Positions 26,044 through 35,841 of a stretch of DNA of 64,000 nt are shown piece by piece. The stretch lies in contig LR882958.1 of assembly GCA_904830895.1 (NCBI GenBank), forward strand, positions 4,979,501-5,043,500. The letters are read 5' to 3'. Within the stretch, counting starts at the first letter, position 1. Each line of letters begins with the position of its first letter. The translations under genes were made by a program, and so were the position numbers. The notes under the pieces were generated by a model, which saw only the letters and a program-made list of their open reading frames with translations, had not been told where the DNA came from and made no database searches. Origin of the DNA: Planktothrix rubescens CCAP 1459/22. GTDB taxonomy: Bacteria; Cyanobacteriota; Cyanobacteriia; Cyanobacteriales; Microcoleaceae.

Positions 26044-28662
26044 ATGCTGAATTTTTACTTTGATCCAGAAACCAATACTCACAAATCCTTTGAGTTACCA
26101 GGCGCTCGTCCCCATTATAACCCTGACCGTCCGGGTCAGGTAGAACATATTTTTCTGGACTTAGTTCTCGATATTCCTAATCAAAGTTTTAAAGGAACTT
26201 GTACCCTAAATTTGAATCCGGTTAAAAGTGGCATAGAAACCTTAACTTTAGATGCGATCAACTTAGAAATAAAAAAGGTAAAAATTGAGGACATCAATCA
26301 AGAATTTGATTATGATGGCGAACAATTACAGATTTATCTACAGCAACCTACAACGGTCAATCAATTAATTAAAATTGTCATTAATTATTCCGTTACCAAT
26401 CCCCAACGCGGACTTTATTTTATTAGTCCAAATAAAGATTATCCCGATAAACCGATTCAAGTTTGGACACAGGGAGAAGATGAAGATTCTCGCTTTTGGT
26501 TTCCTTGCTTTGACTACCCCGGACAATTAGCGACTTCAGAAATTCGGGTACAAGTTCCTAAACAATATTTAGCTATTTCCAATGGCGAATTAATTAATAC
26601 TGAAACCAAAGGCAAAACTAAAATTTATCATTGGTCACAGAAACAAGTTCATCCCACTTATTTAATGACCTTAGCGGTGGGAGATTTTGCCGAAATTAAA
26701 GACGAATGGAATGGAATTCCTGTTTTATATTATGTTGAGAAAAACCGCCAAGAAGATGCTCTAAGGAGCATGGGAAAAACTCCGCAAATGATTGAGTTTT
26801 TCTCTAAATATTTTGGCTATGTCTATCCCTATCCTAAATATGCTCAAGTTTGTGTAGATGATTTCATTTTTGGCGGGATGGAAAATACCTCAACTACCTT
26901 ATTAACCGATCGCTGTTTATTAGATGAACGAGCTACCCTAGATAATCGTAACACAGAAAGTTTAGTTGCCCATGAATTAGCCCATCAATGGTTCGGGGAT
27001 TTAGTAGTAATTAAACATTGGTCACACGCCTGGATTAAAGAAGGCATGGCGACCTATACCGAGGTATTATGGACGGAACAGGAATATGGCAAAGACGACG
27101 CGGCTTATTATCGTTTAAATCAAGCCAGAAACTATTTTTCTGAGGATAGTTCTCGCTATCGTCGCCCAATTGTCACCCATATTTATCGGGAAGCAATTGA
27201 ACTTTATGATCGCCATTTATATGAAAAAGGCGCTTGTGTTTATCATCTAATTAGAACAGAATTAGGGGATGAACTATTTCAAAAAGCGATTCAAACTTTT
27301 GTTCAGGATAATGCTCATAAAACCGTAGAAACTATTGATTTATTACGGGCCCTAGAAAAATCAACCGGAGCTAATTTACTTCCCCTGTTTGATCAATATG
27401 TATTCCGAGGCGGACATCCTGATTATAAAGTATCCTATAGTTGGGATAATCATGATAAATTAGCCAAAATCACGATTAAACAAAATCAAGCCAAAGATAG
27501 CGATAAACTCAGCGAGACAAACCTCTTTGATTTAAAAATTCCGATTGGTTTTGGCTATAAACCCGATAAAAAATCCCCAGAAACGGAAGTAAAACTCAAA
27601 ACCTTTACGGTGCAGGTTCATGAAAAAGAACAAACCTTCTATTTCCCCTTAGAAAAAAAACCCGATTTTATTAGTTTTGATGTGAATAATAATATCCTCA
27701 AAACCGTAACTTTAGATTATGCTGTGGCTGAGTTAAAAGCTCAATTACATTATGATCCCGATCCGATTTCTCGAATTTATGCCGCTAAATCTTTAGCTAA
27801 AAAAGGCGGATTAGAAGCCGTTAAAGCCCTATCTAATGCTCTAAAAAATGATGGTTTTTGGGGGGTACGGGTAGAAGTTGCCAAACAATTAGTGCGGGTA
27901 AAATTAGATCAAGTTTTCCCAGGATTAGTTGAAGGATTAAATGATCAGGATGCCCGGGTCAGACGGGCGGTAATTAATAGTTTAGCCAAACTGAAAACCA
28001 CAGAAAGTTATCAAGTCTTAAAACCCCTTTTAGAAAAAGGAGATCCTAGTTATTTAGTTGAATCTTCAACAGCAACAGCATTAGGAGAAATTGCCGCTAC
28101 CCATCTGGAGGATAAACATTTAGTTGAACAAACCGTTAAACTGTTAAAATCCGTCCTTAAAGAAAGAGAAGGCTGGAATGAAGTGGTGCGTTCCGGGGCA
28201 ATTTCAGGACTGAGTAAAATCAAAACCTCAGAAGACGCCTTAAACTTGATTTTAAAGTATACAGCCCCCGGTATTCCCCAGGCATTACGGTTAACTTCGA
28301 TTCGGGCTTTGGGCAGTATTTCCACTGGTCAAACCTCGACAAATACCGAACGGATTGTACAACGGTTAGAAGAACTATCTAATGAAGCCTTTTTCCTGAC
28401 GCAAGTGGCTGTTGTTGCCTCCCTGGAACAGATGGAAACCCCGAAAGCCATGGATGTACTTCAGTCCTTAACAGACCAAACCCTAGACGGACGAGTTCGC
28501 CGTCGAGCAGAGGAAGCGATTCAGACTGTTCAGGGAAAAATCGGTTCAGAACCCGCATTGAAAAAACTGCGGGAGGAACTCGACAAAATCAAAAAGGAAA
28601 ATCAAGACCTGAGAAGTCGTTTGGAAACTTTAGAAGCAAAAAGTAAATCCAGCAAATCGTAA
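26044..28662 (+). CDS. pepN: M1-family aminopeptidase with C-terminal HEAT repeats
   Basis: About 872 residues from the ATG at 26044 (a TTG three codons upstream is possible). Zinc aminopeptidase removing N-terminal residues from peptides. N-terminal beta domain, exopeptidase signature FGGMENTST, zinc site HELAH (residues 310-314) with the third ligand in WIKEGMATYTE, and a catalytic tyrosine region. From about residue 570 the M1 fold gives way to armadillo/HEAT-type repeats (ARVRRAVINSLAKLK and similar), then a coiled coil (LREELDKIKKENQDLRSRLE). The HEAT and coil tail differs from E. coli PepN and suggests protein binding. Confidence 0.88.
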   Translation: MLNFYFDPETNTHKSFELPGARPHYNPDRPGQVEHIFLDLVLDIPNQSFKGTCTLNLNPVKSGIETLTLDAINLEIKKVKIEDINQEFDYDGEQLQIYLQQPTTVNQLIKIVINYSVTNPQRGLYFISPNKDYPDKPIQVWTQGEDEDSRFWFPCFDYPGQLATSEIRVQVPKQYLAISNGELINTETKGKTKIYHWSQKQVHPTYLMTLAVGDFAEIKDEWNGIPVLYYVEKNRQEDALRSMGKTPQMIEFFSKYFGYVYPYPKYAQVCVDDFIFGGMENTSTTLLTDRCLLDERATLDNRNTESLVAHELAHQWFGDLVVIKHWSHAWIKEGMATYTEVLWTEQEYGKDDAAYYRLNQARNYFSEDSSRYRRPIVTHIYREAIELYDRHLYEKGACVYHLIRTELGDELFQKAIQTFVQDNAHKTVETIDLLRALEKSTGANLLPLFDQYVFRGGHPDYKVSYSWDNHDKLAKITIKQNQAKDSDKLSETNLFDLKIPIGFGYKPDKKSPETEVKLKTFTVQVHEKEQTFYFPLEKKPDFISFDVNNNILKTVTLDYAVAELKAQLHYDPDPISRIYAAKSLAKKGGLEAVKALSNALKNDGFWGVRVEVAKQLVRVKLDQVFPGLVEGLNDQDARVRRAVINSLAKLKTTESYQVLKPLLEKGDPSYLVESSTATALGEIAATHLEDKHLVEQTVKLLKSVLKEREGWNEVVRSGAISGLSKIKTSEDALNLILKYTAPGIPQALRLTSIRALGSISTGQTSTNTERIVQRLEELSNEAFFLTQVAVVASLEQMETPKAMDVLQSLTDQTLDGRVRRRAEEAIQTVQGKIGSEPALKKLREELDKIKKENQDLRSRLETLEAKSKSSKS

Positions 28663-29167
28663 AACCGGATGCTAGGCGTGATCAATTTGTCTATGTCTGA
28701 AGGTATAAACGTTGTATAGAACTTATTTCCCCCCTATTGAATAATGATTCAACCTAAAGACGTCAAAAACTTAACGTGATTTAACGTTTGATTGAGTCCC
28801 AAACGGAGAGATTTGAGTTAACTTACAAGAAAGAACAATCCTAAGGGTTAGATAGTTGTACTCACCCTCCCTACTTGATCAATTCTCCGTCGGTGAATGA
28901 ACGATGATCAGATTTCTTTTTTGACAAAACCGTGCAATTTTTGTTAAAAAGGCTACAATCGAAAAGGTCTTGGCGTCATCCAATGATCACCTTTGAACAT
29001 TTACCTTCACTATGCTAGGACTGAGGTGGGTTACGATGACTCACTCAGTAACTCGCTGGGTAAATATTTAAACCTGGATTCGGTGTTTCACTGGTTCAGG
29101 AGTCTATGAATAGACATCTTTATTCTGTAATTAATTTTTACTAATTGAGGAGCATGAGGAACGCGGC
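28663..29167 (+). other. Long sigA upstream region
   Basis: About 500 bases without a called gene. TTGACA at 28921-28926 and TACAAT at 28954-28959 are visible but 27 bases apart, so they may belong to different promoters. A tiny frame, MTHSVTRWVNI, begins at 29035 behind a GAGGTG box and could be a leader peptide. A further five-codon frame ends on the sigA ATG. Long leaders are usual for principal sigma factor genes. Confidence 0.45.
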
Positions 29168-30352
29168 ATGACCCAAAGTAACAACGGACTCGCAACCACA
29201 CTTCCACTGGAGAAACAAGTTGATATCCCTAAAAATGACAATAAAGCCAGGGACAGGGACAAGGATTCATCAAAGGATGAGCCAGATGCAGAAGATCTAA
29301 TTGAAGAAGAAGAAATTTCAGAGGAAGTGATCGGGGAGGAAGATGACGAGAACAAAGCTGCAAAAGGAGCTAAATCTCGCCGTCGAACTCAGACGAAGAA
29401 AAAACACTTTACAGAAGATTCGATTCGTCTCTATCTGCAAGAAATTGGTCGGATTCGTTTATTACGCGCAGATGAAGAAATTGAACTCGCTCGTAAAATT
29501 GCCGACTTACTCGAACTAGAGCGAATTCGGGAAAAATTGATGGAACATTACGACCGCGAACCCAATGAGCAAGAATGGGCAACCGCCGTTGAAATGAAGT
29601 TGCCAGAATTCCGCCGCCGTCTTTATATTGGCCGTCGGGCAAAAGATAAGATGGTACAGTCTAATTTACGACTGGTGGTTTCTATTGCCAAAAAATATAT
29701 GAATCGGGGTCTTTCTTTTCAAGACTTGATTCAAGAAGGCAGTTTAGGATTAATTCGCGCCGCCGAGAAATTTGATCACGAAAAAGGTTACAAATTTTCC
29801 ACTTATGCGACCTGGTGGATTCGTCAGGCAATTACTAGAGCGATCGCCGATCAATCTCGGACTATTCGACTACCAGTTCACCTGTATGAAACCATTTCTC
29901 GAATTAAAAAAACTACCAAGTTATTGTCTCAAGAAATGGGTCGCAAACCCACGGAAGAAGAAATCGCAACTCGCATGGAAATGACCATCGAGAAGTTAAG
30001 GTTTATTGCTAAATCGGCTCAACTTCCGATTTCTTTAGAAACACCGATTGGGAAAGAGGAAGATTCTCGTTTAGGAGATTTTATTGAATCCGATGGCGAA
30101 ACTCCTGAAGATCAAGTATCTAAGAATCTATTACGAGAAGATTTAGAAAATGTATTAGATACCCTCAGTCCCAGAGAACGAGATGTATTGCGTCTGCGTT
30201 ATGGGTTAGATGATGGTCGGATGAAGACATTAGAAGAAATTGGTCAGATTTTTAATGTCACCCGGGAACGAATTCGTCAAATAGAGGCGAAAGCGTTAAG
30301 AAAGTTACGTCATCCTAACCGCAATAGTATTTTGAAAGAGTATATCCGTTAA
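29168..30352 (+). CDS. sigA: Principal sigma factor SigA (group 1, RpoD-like)
   Basis: 394 residues. Gives RNA polymerase its housekeeping promoter specificity. Acidic N-terminus, region 1.2 ([16 protein letters not shown]), region 2 ([40 protein letters not shown]), region 3 ([19 protein letters not shown]), region 4 ([38 protein letters not shown]). Length and complete region 1.2 to 4.2 mark group 1. AGGA lies seven bases ahead of the ATG. Confidence 0.95.
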   Translation: MTQSNNGLATTLPLEKQVDIPKNDNKARDRDKDSSKDEPDAEDLIEEEEISEEVIGEEDDENKAAKGAKSRRRTQTKKKHFTEDSIRLYLQEIGRIRLLRADEEIELARKIADLLELERIREKLMEHYDREPNEQEWATAVEMKLPEFRRRLYIGRRAKDKMVQSNLRLVVSIAKKYMNRGLSFQDLIQEGSLGLIRAAEKFDHEKGYKFSTYATWWIRQAITRAIADQSRTIRLPVHLYETISRIKKTTKLLSQEMGRKPTEEEIATRMEMTIEKLRFIAKSAQLPISLETPIGKEEDSRLGDFIESDGETPEDQVSKNLLREDLENVLDTLSPRERDVLRLRYGLDDGRMKTLEEIGQIFNVTRERIRQIEAKALRKLRHPNRNSILKEYIR

Positions 30353-30504
30353 TTGCCGTTATTTCTGTTCGGGTTGAAACAATTTGATCCTGAGAAATAA
30401 ATTTTTTAATTATCCTCAACGGAGGATAACTCAGGCTGCAATTTATCAACCCGTTTTTTGAAAGATTAAGATTAAAAATTAACTTGTTGAAACATACTCA
30501 GGAC

Positions 30505-30553
30505 TATTGAGCAAAACTTATCATAATACCATAAAATTATTTTGCAAGAGTTA
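30505..30553 (-). repeat. Solo IS5-like terminal fragment upstream of dnaB
   Basis: The reverse complement matches 36523-36570, the left end of the IS5-like element at 36521-37442, with about two mismatches in 47 bases. No transposase accompanies it. Its outer end supplies TTGCAA, which may serve as the -35 of the dnaB promoter. Confidence 0.75.
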
Positions 30554-30571
30554 TAATAACCATTCTATAAT
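30542..30571 (+). promoter_or_regulatory. Putative dnaB promoter using an IS-derived -35 box
   Basis: TTGCAA (30542-30547, inside the IS5-end fragment) and TATAAT (30566-30571) are 18 bases apart; the dnaB ATG is at 30620. The hexamers are good, and the arrangement suggests a hybrid promoter made by the insertion. Confidence 0.55.
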
Positions 30572-30619
30572 AGAGTTTAACATAAAATGGTCTAATCTGC
30601 TGATCAATTAACTCATCCG

Positions 30620-33424
30620 ATGAATGAACCTCAATTTTCTAGTATTAGCGATCGCCTTCCCCCTCAAAACATAGAAGCAGAGGAAGCCATTTTAGGGGGT
30701 ATTCTTCTCGATCCAGAAGCCATTAGTCGGGTAGCAGAATTATTACAACCAGAATCCTTTGCCCTCAAATCCCATCAAATCATTTATCGGGCAGCTTTAA
30801 CCCTGCATTCCCAAGGAAAACCCACGGATTTAATGACCGTTACAACTTGGTTAGCGGATCAAAATCTACTCGAACAAGTGGGAGGACAATTAAAATTAAC
30901 TCAACTGGTAGATCGCACGGTTTCGGCGGTTAATATTGATCAATATGGTTTATTAGTTTTAGATAAAAAAATCCGTCGCAGTATGATTACTGGGGGACAT
31001 AATATTGTTGAATTAGCCTATGATACCAGTCAAGATTTAGAAACCATTCTCGATAAATCTGAACAACAAATCTTTAATATTTCTCAAGTTAGACCGCAAC
31101 AGGATTTAGTTTCTATTGGTGAAACTTTAATTGATACTTTCCAAGAAATTGAAGACCGTAATGAGGGAATTGCCTTACCCGGTATTCCCTGCGGATTTTA
31201 TGATTTAGATGCGATGACAGGAGGTTTTCAACGGTCGGATTTAATTATTATTGCGGGTAGACCGTCCATGGGAAAATGTTTAAGTTTTGATAGTAAAATT
31301 GTTTTATCGGATGGGAGTGTTGTCACAATTGAAGATATTTATAATCGTCAAAAAGCTCAAATTTTAACGTTAGAAAATAATTGGAAATTCAAAATTACTG
31401 AACCTTCTAACTTTATTGATGATGGAATTAAACCCGTATTTAGAGTCACCACAAAACTAGGGCGTTTTGTAGAATCTACCATCACCCATCCCTTTTTAAC
31501 TATTCAAGGATGGCGACCTTTAGGAGAAATTAAACCCGGAGATAAAATTGCTGTTCCTCGTCAATTTAATAGCTTTGGATCGGAAAAATTACCTGAATAT
31601 CAAGTTAAAATTTTAGGTTATTTACTAGGAGATGGAGGGTTGACGAATATTAATAGAATATCATTCAAGGATTCCCCTAAATCGACCCCCCCACCCCCCC
31701 CTTGTCAATGGGGGGCTAAGAGAGATAATTATAGAATTAAACAGGATTTTGTTGAGTCTATTCAACAATTGATTGAAAATAAACCCGAAATTTATCCTCT
31801 CCTTACTAAGGGGAGGGTTATTGAGGGGTTAGTTATTTGGATGGAAACAATTGGATTATCGACCCCCTCACCCCCCCCTTGTCAATGGGGGGCTAAGAGA
31901 GATAATTATAGAATTAAACAGGATTTTGTTGAGTCTATTCAACAATTGATTGAAAATAAACCCGAAATTTATCCTCTCCTTACTAAGGGGAGGGTTAGGG
32001 ATGGGTTAGTTATTTGGATGGAAACAATTGGATTTTGGGGTAAAAATTCTCATCAAAAAACGATTCCTGAAATTATCTTTAAATTAGAGCGATCGCAAAT
32101 AGCATTATTTCTAAATCGTCTGTTTGCAACCGATGGCTGGGCAACAATATTAGCCAGTGGTCAATGTCAATTGGGTTATGGCAGTGTTAGCGAAGAATTA
32201 GCCCGACAAGTTCAACACTTATTATTACGATTTGGGATTATTGCAACACTGAAAAAGCGTTCTGTTAAATATAAAGAAACGATTCAAACGGCTTGGCAAC
32301 TGGATATTACTGATGCTTTATCTATCAAAATCTTCATCTCAGAAATTGGGATTTTTAGTAAAGAAGAAGCACTTTTAAAAATAGAAAATGCGTTAATGAA
32401 TAAACGCTATCAAACCAATCGAGATTTGATTCCCATAGAAATTTGGCAAGAAATCGCAACGGTTAAAGGCGATGAATCTTGGCAAAGTTTAGCAAAAAGG
32501 GCAGGGATTCCAGGCTATAGTAATATTCATGTTGGTAAACGGCAATTATCACGGGAAAGACTCTGGAGTTTAGCCACTACTTTAGATAATTTACCCTTAC
32601 AACAGTTAGCAACCAGTGAGATTTATTGGGATGAAATTGTCTCAATTGAATTTATGGGGGAAAAACAGGTTTATGACTTAACCATTCCTGAAACCCATAA
32701 TTTTGTTGCAAATGATATTTGTGTTCATAATACCAGTTTTGCCGTCGGTTTAGGACATAATATTGCTAAGGGTCAAAAACTCCCCATTGCCGTTTTTAGT
32801 TTAGAAATGTCGAAAGGGCAATTAGTCCAAAGACTATTATCTAGTGAAGCAAAAATTGAAAGTAACCGCATTCGTTCAGGTAGAATTAGTCAATCGGAAT
32901 GGGAACCTTTAACCATGGCAATTAGTTCCTTAGCAGAATTACCCATTTTTATTGATGATACCCCCAATATTACCGTTACCGAAATGCGTTCCAAAGCTCG
33001 AAGATTGCAAGCTGAAAATGGGGGGGTATTAGGGTTAATTTTAATAGATTATTTGCAATTAATGGAAGGTGCTAGTGATAATCGGGTACAGGAATTATCG
33101 AGAATTACCCGGTCATTAAAAGGATTAGCCAGAGAATTAAGTGTACCTGTTATTGCCCTATCCCAGTTAAGTCGTAGCGTTGAATCTCGTACCAATAAAC
33201 GGCCGATGTTATCGGATTTAAGAGAATCTGGATCTATTGAACAAGATGCGGATTTAGTGATGATGATCTATCGAGATGACTATTATAATCCCGATACCCC
33301 AGACCGAGGTATTACCGAAATTATTATGGCTAAACATCGGAACGGCCCCACAGGAACCATTAAACTATTATTTGACCCTCAATTCACTAAATTCAGAAAT
33401 TTAGCCAATCCTCGTTCTAGCTAA
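30620..33424 (+). CDS. dnaB: Replicative DNA helicase DnaB with intein
   Basis: 934 residues before splicing; the joined exteins give about 449, normal for DnaB. Hexameric 5'-3' helicase at the replication fork. N-terminal domain PPQNIEAEEAILGGILLDPE; RecA-like core with Walker A GRPSMGKTSFA (split by the intein after Lys), LILIDYLQLM (Walker B), LSQLSRSVESR and DLRESGSIEQDADLVMMIYR. The intein at 31277-32731 sits in the P-loop, the DnaB-a site also used in other cyanobacteria, so function depends on splicing. Confidence 0.95.
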   Translation: MNEPQFSSISDRLPPQNIEAEEAILGGILLDPEAISRVAELLQPESFALKSHQIIYRAALTLHSQGKPTDLMTVTTWLADQNLLEQVGGQLKLTQLVDRTVSAVNIDQYGLLVLDKKIRRSMITGGHNIVELAYDTSQDLETILDKSEQQIFNISQVRPQQDLVSIGETLIDTFQEIEDRNEGIALPGIPCGFYDLDAMTGGFQRSDLIIIAGRPSMGKCLSFDSKIVLSDGSVVTIEDIYNRQKAQILTLENNWKFKITEPSNFIDDGIKPVFRVTTKLGRFVESTITHPFLTIQGWRPLGEIKPGDKIAVPRQFNSFGSEKLPEYQVKILGYLLGDGGLTNINRISFKDSPKSTPPPPPCQWGAKRDNYRIKQDFVESIQQLIENKPEIYPLLTKGRVIEGLVIWMETIGLSTPSPPPCQWGAKRDNYRIKQDFVESIQQLIENKPEIYPLLTKGRVRDGLVIWMETIGFWGKNSHQKTIPEIIFKLERSQIALFLNRLFATDGWATILASGQCQLGYGSVSEELARQVQHLLLRFGIIATLKKRSVKYKETIQTAWQLDITDALSIKIFISEIGIFSKEEALLKIENALMNKRYQTNRDLIPIEIWQEIATVKGDESWQSLAKRAGIPGYSNIHVGKRQLSRERLWSLATTLDNLPLQQLATSEIYWDEIVSIEFMGEKQVYDLTIPETHNFVANDICVHNTSFAVGLGHNIAKGQKLPIAVFSLEMSKGQLVQRLLSSEAKIESNRIRSGRISQSEWEPLTMAISSLAELPIFIDDTPNITVTEMRSKARRLQAENGGVLGLILIDYLQLMEGASDNRVQELSRITRSLKGLARELSVPVIALSQLSRSVESRTNKRPMLSDLRESGSIEQDADLVMMIYRDDYYNPDTPDRGITEIIMAKHRNGPTGTIKLLFDPQFTKFRNLANPRSS
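31277..32731 (+). other. DnaB intein with LAGLIDADG homing endonuclease
   Basis: 485 residues in frame, from Cys1 (CLSFDSKIVLSDG, block A) to the terminal His-Asn (FVANDICVHN, block G), followed by extein Thr. Block B (VESTITHPFLT) with the TxxH histidine and block F (VYDLTIPETHNF) are present, so splicing should work. The DOD endonuclease blocks are ILGYLLGDGGL and LNRLFATDGWA, each with its Asp. A 59-residue tandem duplication lies between them (31682-32035). Confidence 0.93.
31682..32035 (+). repeat. In-frame 177-bp tandem duplication inside the intein
   Basis: Two copies, 31682-31858 and 31859-32035, nearly identical, 59 codons each (STPPPPPCQWGAKRDNYRIK through WMETIG). Each starts with a C-run and TTGTCAATGGGGGGC hairpin and contains CCTCTCCTTACTAAGGGGAG, which look like short interspersed repeats inserted in frame. 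The duplication keeps the reading frame. Confidence 0.92.
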
Positions 33425-33435
33425 ATTCATACACA

Positions 33436-33483
33436 GAAACCGGGTTTCTTCATATATATAACGACTAGAAACCCGGTTTTTTG
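33436..33483 (+). terminator. Terminator after dnaB
   Basis: Long inverted repeat AGAAACCGGGTTTCT / AGAAACCCGGTTTTTT with a T-run. The same AGAAACCGGGTTTCT word occurs as an inverted pair at 50299-50364, so this terminator is part of a repeat family. Confidence 0.8.
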
Positions 33484-33515
33484 GAGCTTTTATTTAACCT
33501 TTAAGGATGAAATAA

Positions 33516-34076
33516 TCAAGCTTTTAATAGTTCCACATCAAAAATTAACGTTGCATTCGGAGGAATCACACCGCCCGCACCGCGAGAACCATACCCTAAT
33601 TCCGGTGGAATAATTAACTTGCGACGTCCGCCCACTTTCATGCTCATAACGCCTTCATCCCAACCTTTAATCACTTGACTAATACCAATTTTGAATTCAA
33701 AAGGTTTTCCGCGATCGCGAGAACTATCAAACTTTTTACCATCTGTTAAAGTTCCCGTATAGTGAACCGTAACTGCTTGACCCTGCTTAGGAGATGCACC
33801 TTCACCTACGATTAAATCCACATACTGTAAACCGGAGTCAGTTGTAATTACTTTTTCTTCTGAATTTGTCATGTTTTGAGCAATAAGAGTTTGATCATTG
33901 GCAACCATATCGGGTGCAAACAAAGGAATACTAGAGGTTGCTACCGTCTGTTGCACTGCAATTGGAGTATTTTGATTAACCGCTTGTGCCTGTTGTATTG
34001 ATGTTGTAATTTGAGCTACAACTAACACAACCGTACAAACAATAATCACTCCTAAGCTAATTAGAATTTCTCGCAA
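33516..34076 (-). CDS. FKBP-type peptidyl-prolyl isomerase, exported
   Basis: 186 residues starting at a TTG that follows AGGAGG by seven bases; no in-frame ATG lies nearby. N-terminal hydrophobic helix ([17 protein letters not shown]) is a signal anchor, followed by a 60-residue linker. The FKBP domain fills the C-terminus: [63 protein letters not shown]. It speeds proline isomerisation of proteins in the periplasm or thylakoid lumen. Converges on dnaB. Confidence 0.92.
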   Translation of the reverse strand: MREILISLGVIIVCTVVLVVAQITTSIQQAQAVNQNTPIAVQQTVATSSIPLFAPDMVANDQTLIAQNMTNSEEKVITTDSGLQYVDLIVGEGASPKQGQAVTVHYTGTLTDGKKFDSSRDRGKPFEFKIGISQVIKGWDEGVMSMKVGGRRKLIIPPELGYGSRGAGGVIPPNATLIFDVELLKA

Positions 34077-34166
34077 AATTCATCCTCCTGCATCTACTGA
34101 TGTACCTTTAGGATTGTTGTTTCAGGGAAAACCCAAGATTCAAGTTTGACATTATTTGGGGACTTT

Positions 34167-34493
34167 TTAACGCCAAAGACGATTTTCCAAGTCTCTCATC
34201 TGACGTTCTAAGCGGTCTAGGCGTCCGCGTAACTCATCAAGTTCCGACTGACGAGGAACCCCCACATCCTGCATTAAATTGCGGAATTGGCGCTGCATCA
34301 GGTCTTCTAAACTGGTTTGATCGAGTTTGAGACCCTGCATCATGTCATCGACAAACTTTTTGGCCTGGTCTGTATTCATCGTCCCGTCTTTGACCCACTG
34401 ATCGGTGGCTTCCTGCAATTTTTCTGCTACTAAGGAAGTTGTCCCAATTCCAATCATCAGTAGTTGTCGGAGTAAGTTATTTTGATTATCCAT
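34167..34493 (-). CDS. Phasin-like coiled-coil protein (108 aa)
   Basis: Starts NLLRQLLMIGIGTTSLVAEK, then amphipathic helices, an acidic/Met-rich middle (AKKFVDDMMQGLKLD) and a C-terminal coiled coil (ELDELRGRLDRLERQMRDLE). This layout is that of the small cyanobacterial proteins annotated as phasin family or polyhydroxyalkanoate granule-associated. A granule role here is inference; no pha genes are nearby. Lies 90 bases upstream of the FKBP gene on the same strand. Confidence 0.65.
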   Translation of the reverse strand: MDNQNNLLRQLLMIGIGTTSLVAEKLQEATDQWVKDGTMNTDQAKKFVDDMMQGLKLDQTSLEDLMQRQFRNLMQDVGVPRQSELDELRGRLDRLERQMRDLENRLWR

Positions 34494-34627
34494 TGTTTCT
34501 CACCTGATTAGGCTGCTAAAGTGCAAAGATAAAGCTAGGCTTTATGTTTAGACTGACTCACATTTTCTATTTTGTGGTATTTTTCCCCAATTCGCCGATT
34601 CGATTTTTCCAGGTTTAAATCTTCAAA

Positions 34628-34984
34628 ATGTCCCTTTGTCCCCGGTGTCACCAACTTATTGATTCTCAGGCCCTGAGTTGTCCCCATTGTCAAGCTCAAC
34701 TCAAAGCCTTTGGACATCCCGGTATTCCCCTCTATCGTTCGACGGGGAAGGAATATCTCTGTGAAACCTGTCTCTATCACGATGATGATACTTGCAACTT
34801 TCCCCAACGTCCTTTAGCCCAGGAATGTACCCTCTATCAAAATCGTTCTGAACTGTTAGTTTCTGATCCGATTAAATCTCAGCAAAATTTATCTGTTTCC
34901 TTCAGAATTTGGCTACAACAGAATATTATTTGGATCGTTGTTTTAGGGTTATTAATTATTAGTTTTATTCTCAGTATTTTATAA
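34628..34984 (+). CDS. Zinc-ribbon membrane protein (118 aa)
   Basis: Two CxxC pairs at the start (LCPRCHQL and SCPHCQAQ) form a zinc ribbon, followed by a second cysteine group (LCETCLYHDDDTCNFPQRP) and a single C-terminal membrane helix (IIWIVVLGLLIISFILSIL). A tail-anchored zinc protein of unknown role, of a type common in cyanobacteria. Divergent from the phasin-like gene. Confidence 0.7.
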   Translation: MSLCPRCHQLIDSQALSCPHCQAQLKAFGHPGIPLYRSTGKEYLCETCLYHDDDTCNFPQRPLAQECTLYQNRSELLVSDPIKSQQNLSVSFRIWLQQNIIWIVVLGLLIISFILSIL

Positions 34985-35118
34985 CCTTTTGTACATTAAT
35001 TTAAAAACTCCGTTGTTGGGCTTCAGCCCAAGGATATAGGGACTATAACATGGAAAAATAGTTGTTTATTGTATAGGCGATCGCTTTCGACTTCAAACAG
35101 AAAATGATCTGACTGAAA

Positions 35119-35538
35119 TCAAAATTCAGGAATAATTTTTAAAGTTTGATTATTTCTAATCCGGTAAATTGAAAAGTCCCTTCTATCTAGGGTAAAAATT
35201 GTATCCAGATCTCGAATTTCTGCCAAATAACATAGGGAGGCATCAGCTATTTGAACTCCAATATCATGATACTTTAGGATAAAAATTTTTAACCAAGGAA
35301 TAGATTCCTCTGGTAAATGAACAACTTCTATTAATCCTCCTTCAATCATTTTAAATAAGGAAGTGACAGCGACTTTGTTTTTGCGAATCAGCCAGTGGGT
35401 TTCTGTGATGACTGACCAACAGGTTAATAAGGGTGGTTGCAGTGTTTGAAGGGTTGTTATACATCTTTGATGATGAGTATCAGATAATGATAGAATTGAT
35501 ACTAATGGCCCCGTATCGACTAAAACTTTCTGCTTCAT
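35119..35538 (-). CDS. PIN-domain toxin (VapC-like ribonuclease)
   Basis: 139 residues. Acidic PIN residues are visible: VLVDTGPLVSIL (first Asp), VITETHWLI (Glu), and IADASLCYLAEIRDLDTIFT plus LDRRDFSIYR (Asp residues). PIN toxins cleave specific RNAs to stop growth unless bound by their antitoxin. The ATG overlaps the stop of the upstream antitoxin gene by four bases (ATGA), typical of a two-gene toxin-antitoxin operon. Confidence 0.85.
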   Translation of the reverse strand: MKQKVLVDTGPLVSILSLSDTHHQRCITTLQTLQPPLLTCWSVITETHWLIRKNKVAVTSLFKMIEGGLIEVVHLPEESIPWLKIFILKYHDIGVQIADASLCYLAEIRDLDTIFTLDRRDFSIYRIRNNQTLKIIPEF

Positions 35539-35786
35539 ACACCACCAAACCCATTAAAATAATCAGGATTTGTACTCAAATCCTTGGGTAAATCTACAAC
35601 ACTTCCAATAACATCCAATTCCATTGCCAAATCATAACAACTTTTTTCAGGGATAAACTTCCGAATGTAACTTTCCACTGCTTCTATAATTAGTTCATGT
35701 TCTGATTTATCCTGTAATTCTGCTAATTTTTTTAGTTGTTCACTTAAAGTTTCACTAACTGGAATTGTAATTGAATTGGTTTTCAT
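35535..35786 (-). CDS. VapB-like antitoxin, ribbon-helix-helix type
   Basis: 83 residues: TNSITIPVSETLSEQLKKLA and EHELIIEAVESYIRKFIPE are a CopG/ribbon-helix-helix DNA-binding unit, followed by an acidic tail (DLPKDLSTNPDYFNG) that would wrap the toxin. Together with the overlapping PIN gene it forms a type II toxin-antitoxin pair that normally represses its own promoter. It lies downstream of the HicAB genes on the same strand. Confidence 0.8.
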   Translation of the reverse strand: MKTNSITIPVSETLSEQLKKLAELQDKSEHELIIEAVESYIRKFIPEKSCYDLAMELDVIGSVVDLPKDLSTNPDYFNGFGGV

Positions 35787-35841
35787 TGATTTTAAGCTCC
35801 TATAATTTTAACATTTACAATAACATCCAATTTCATATTTT

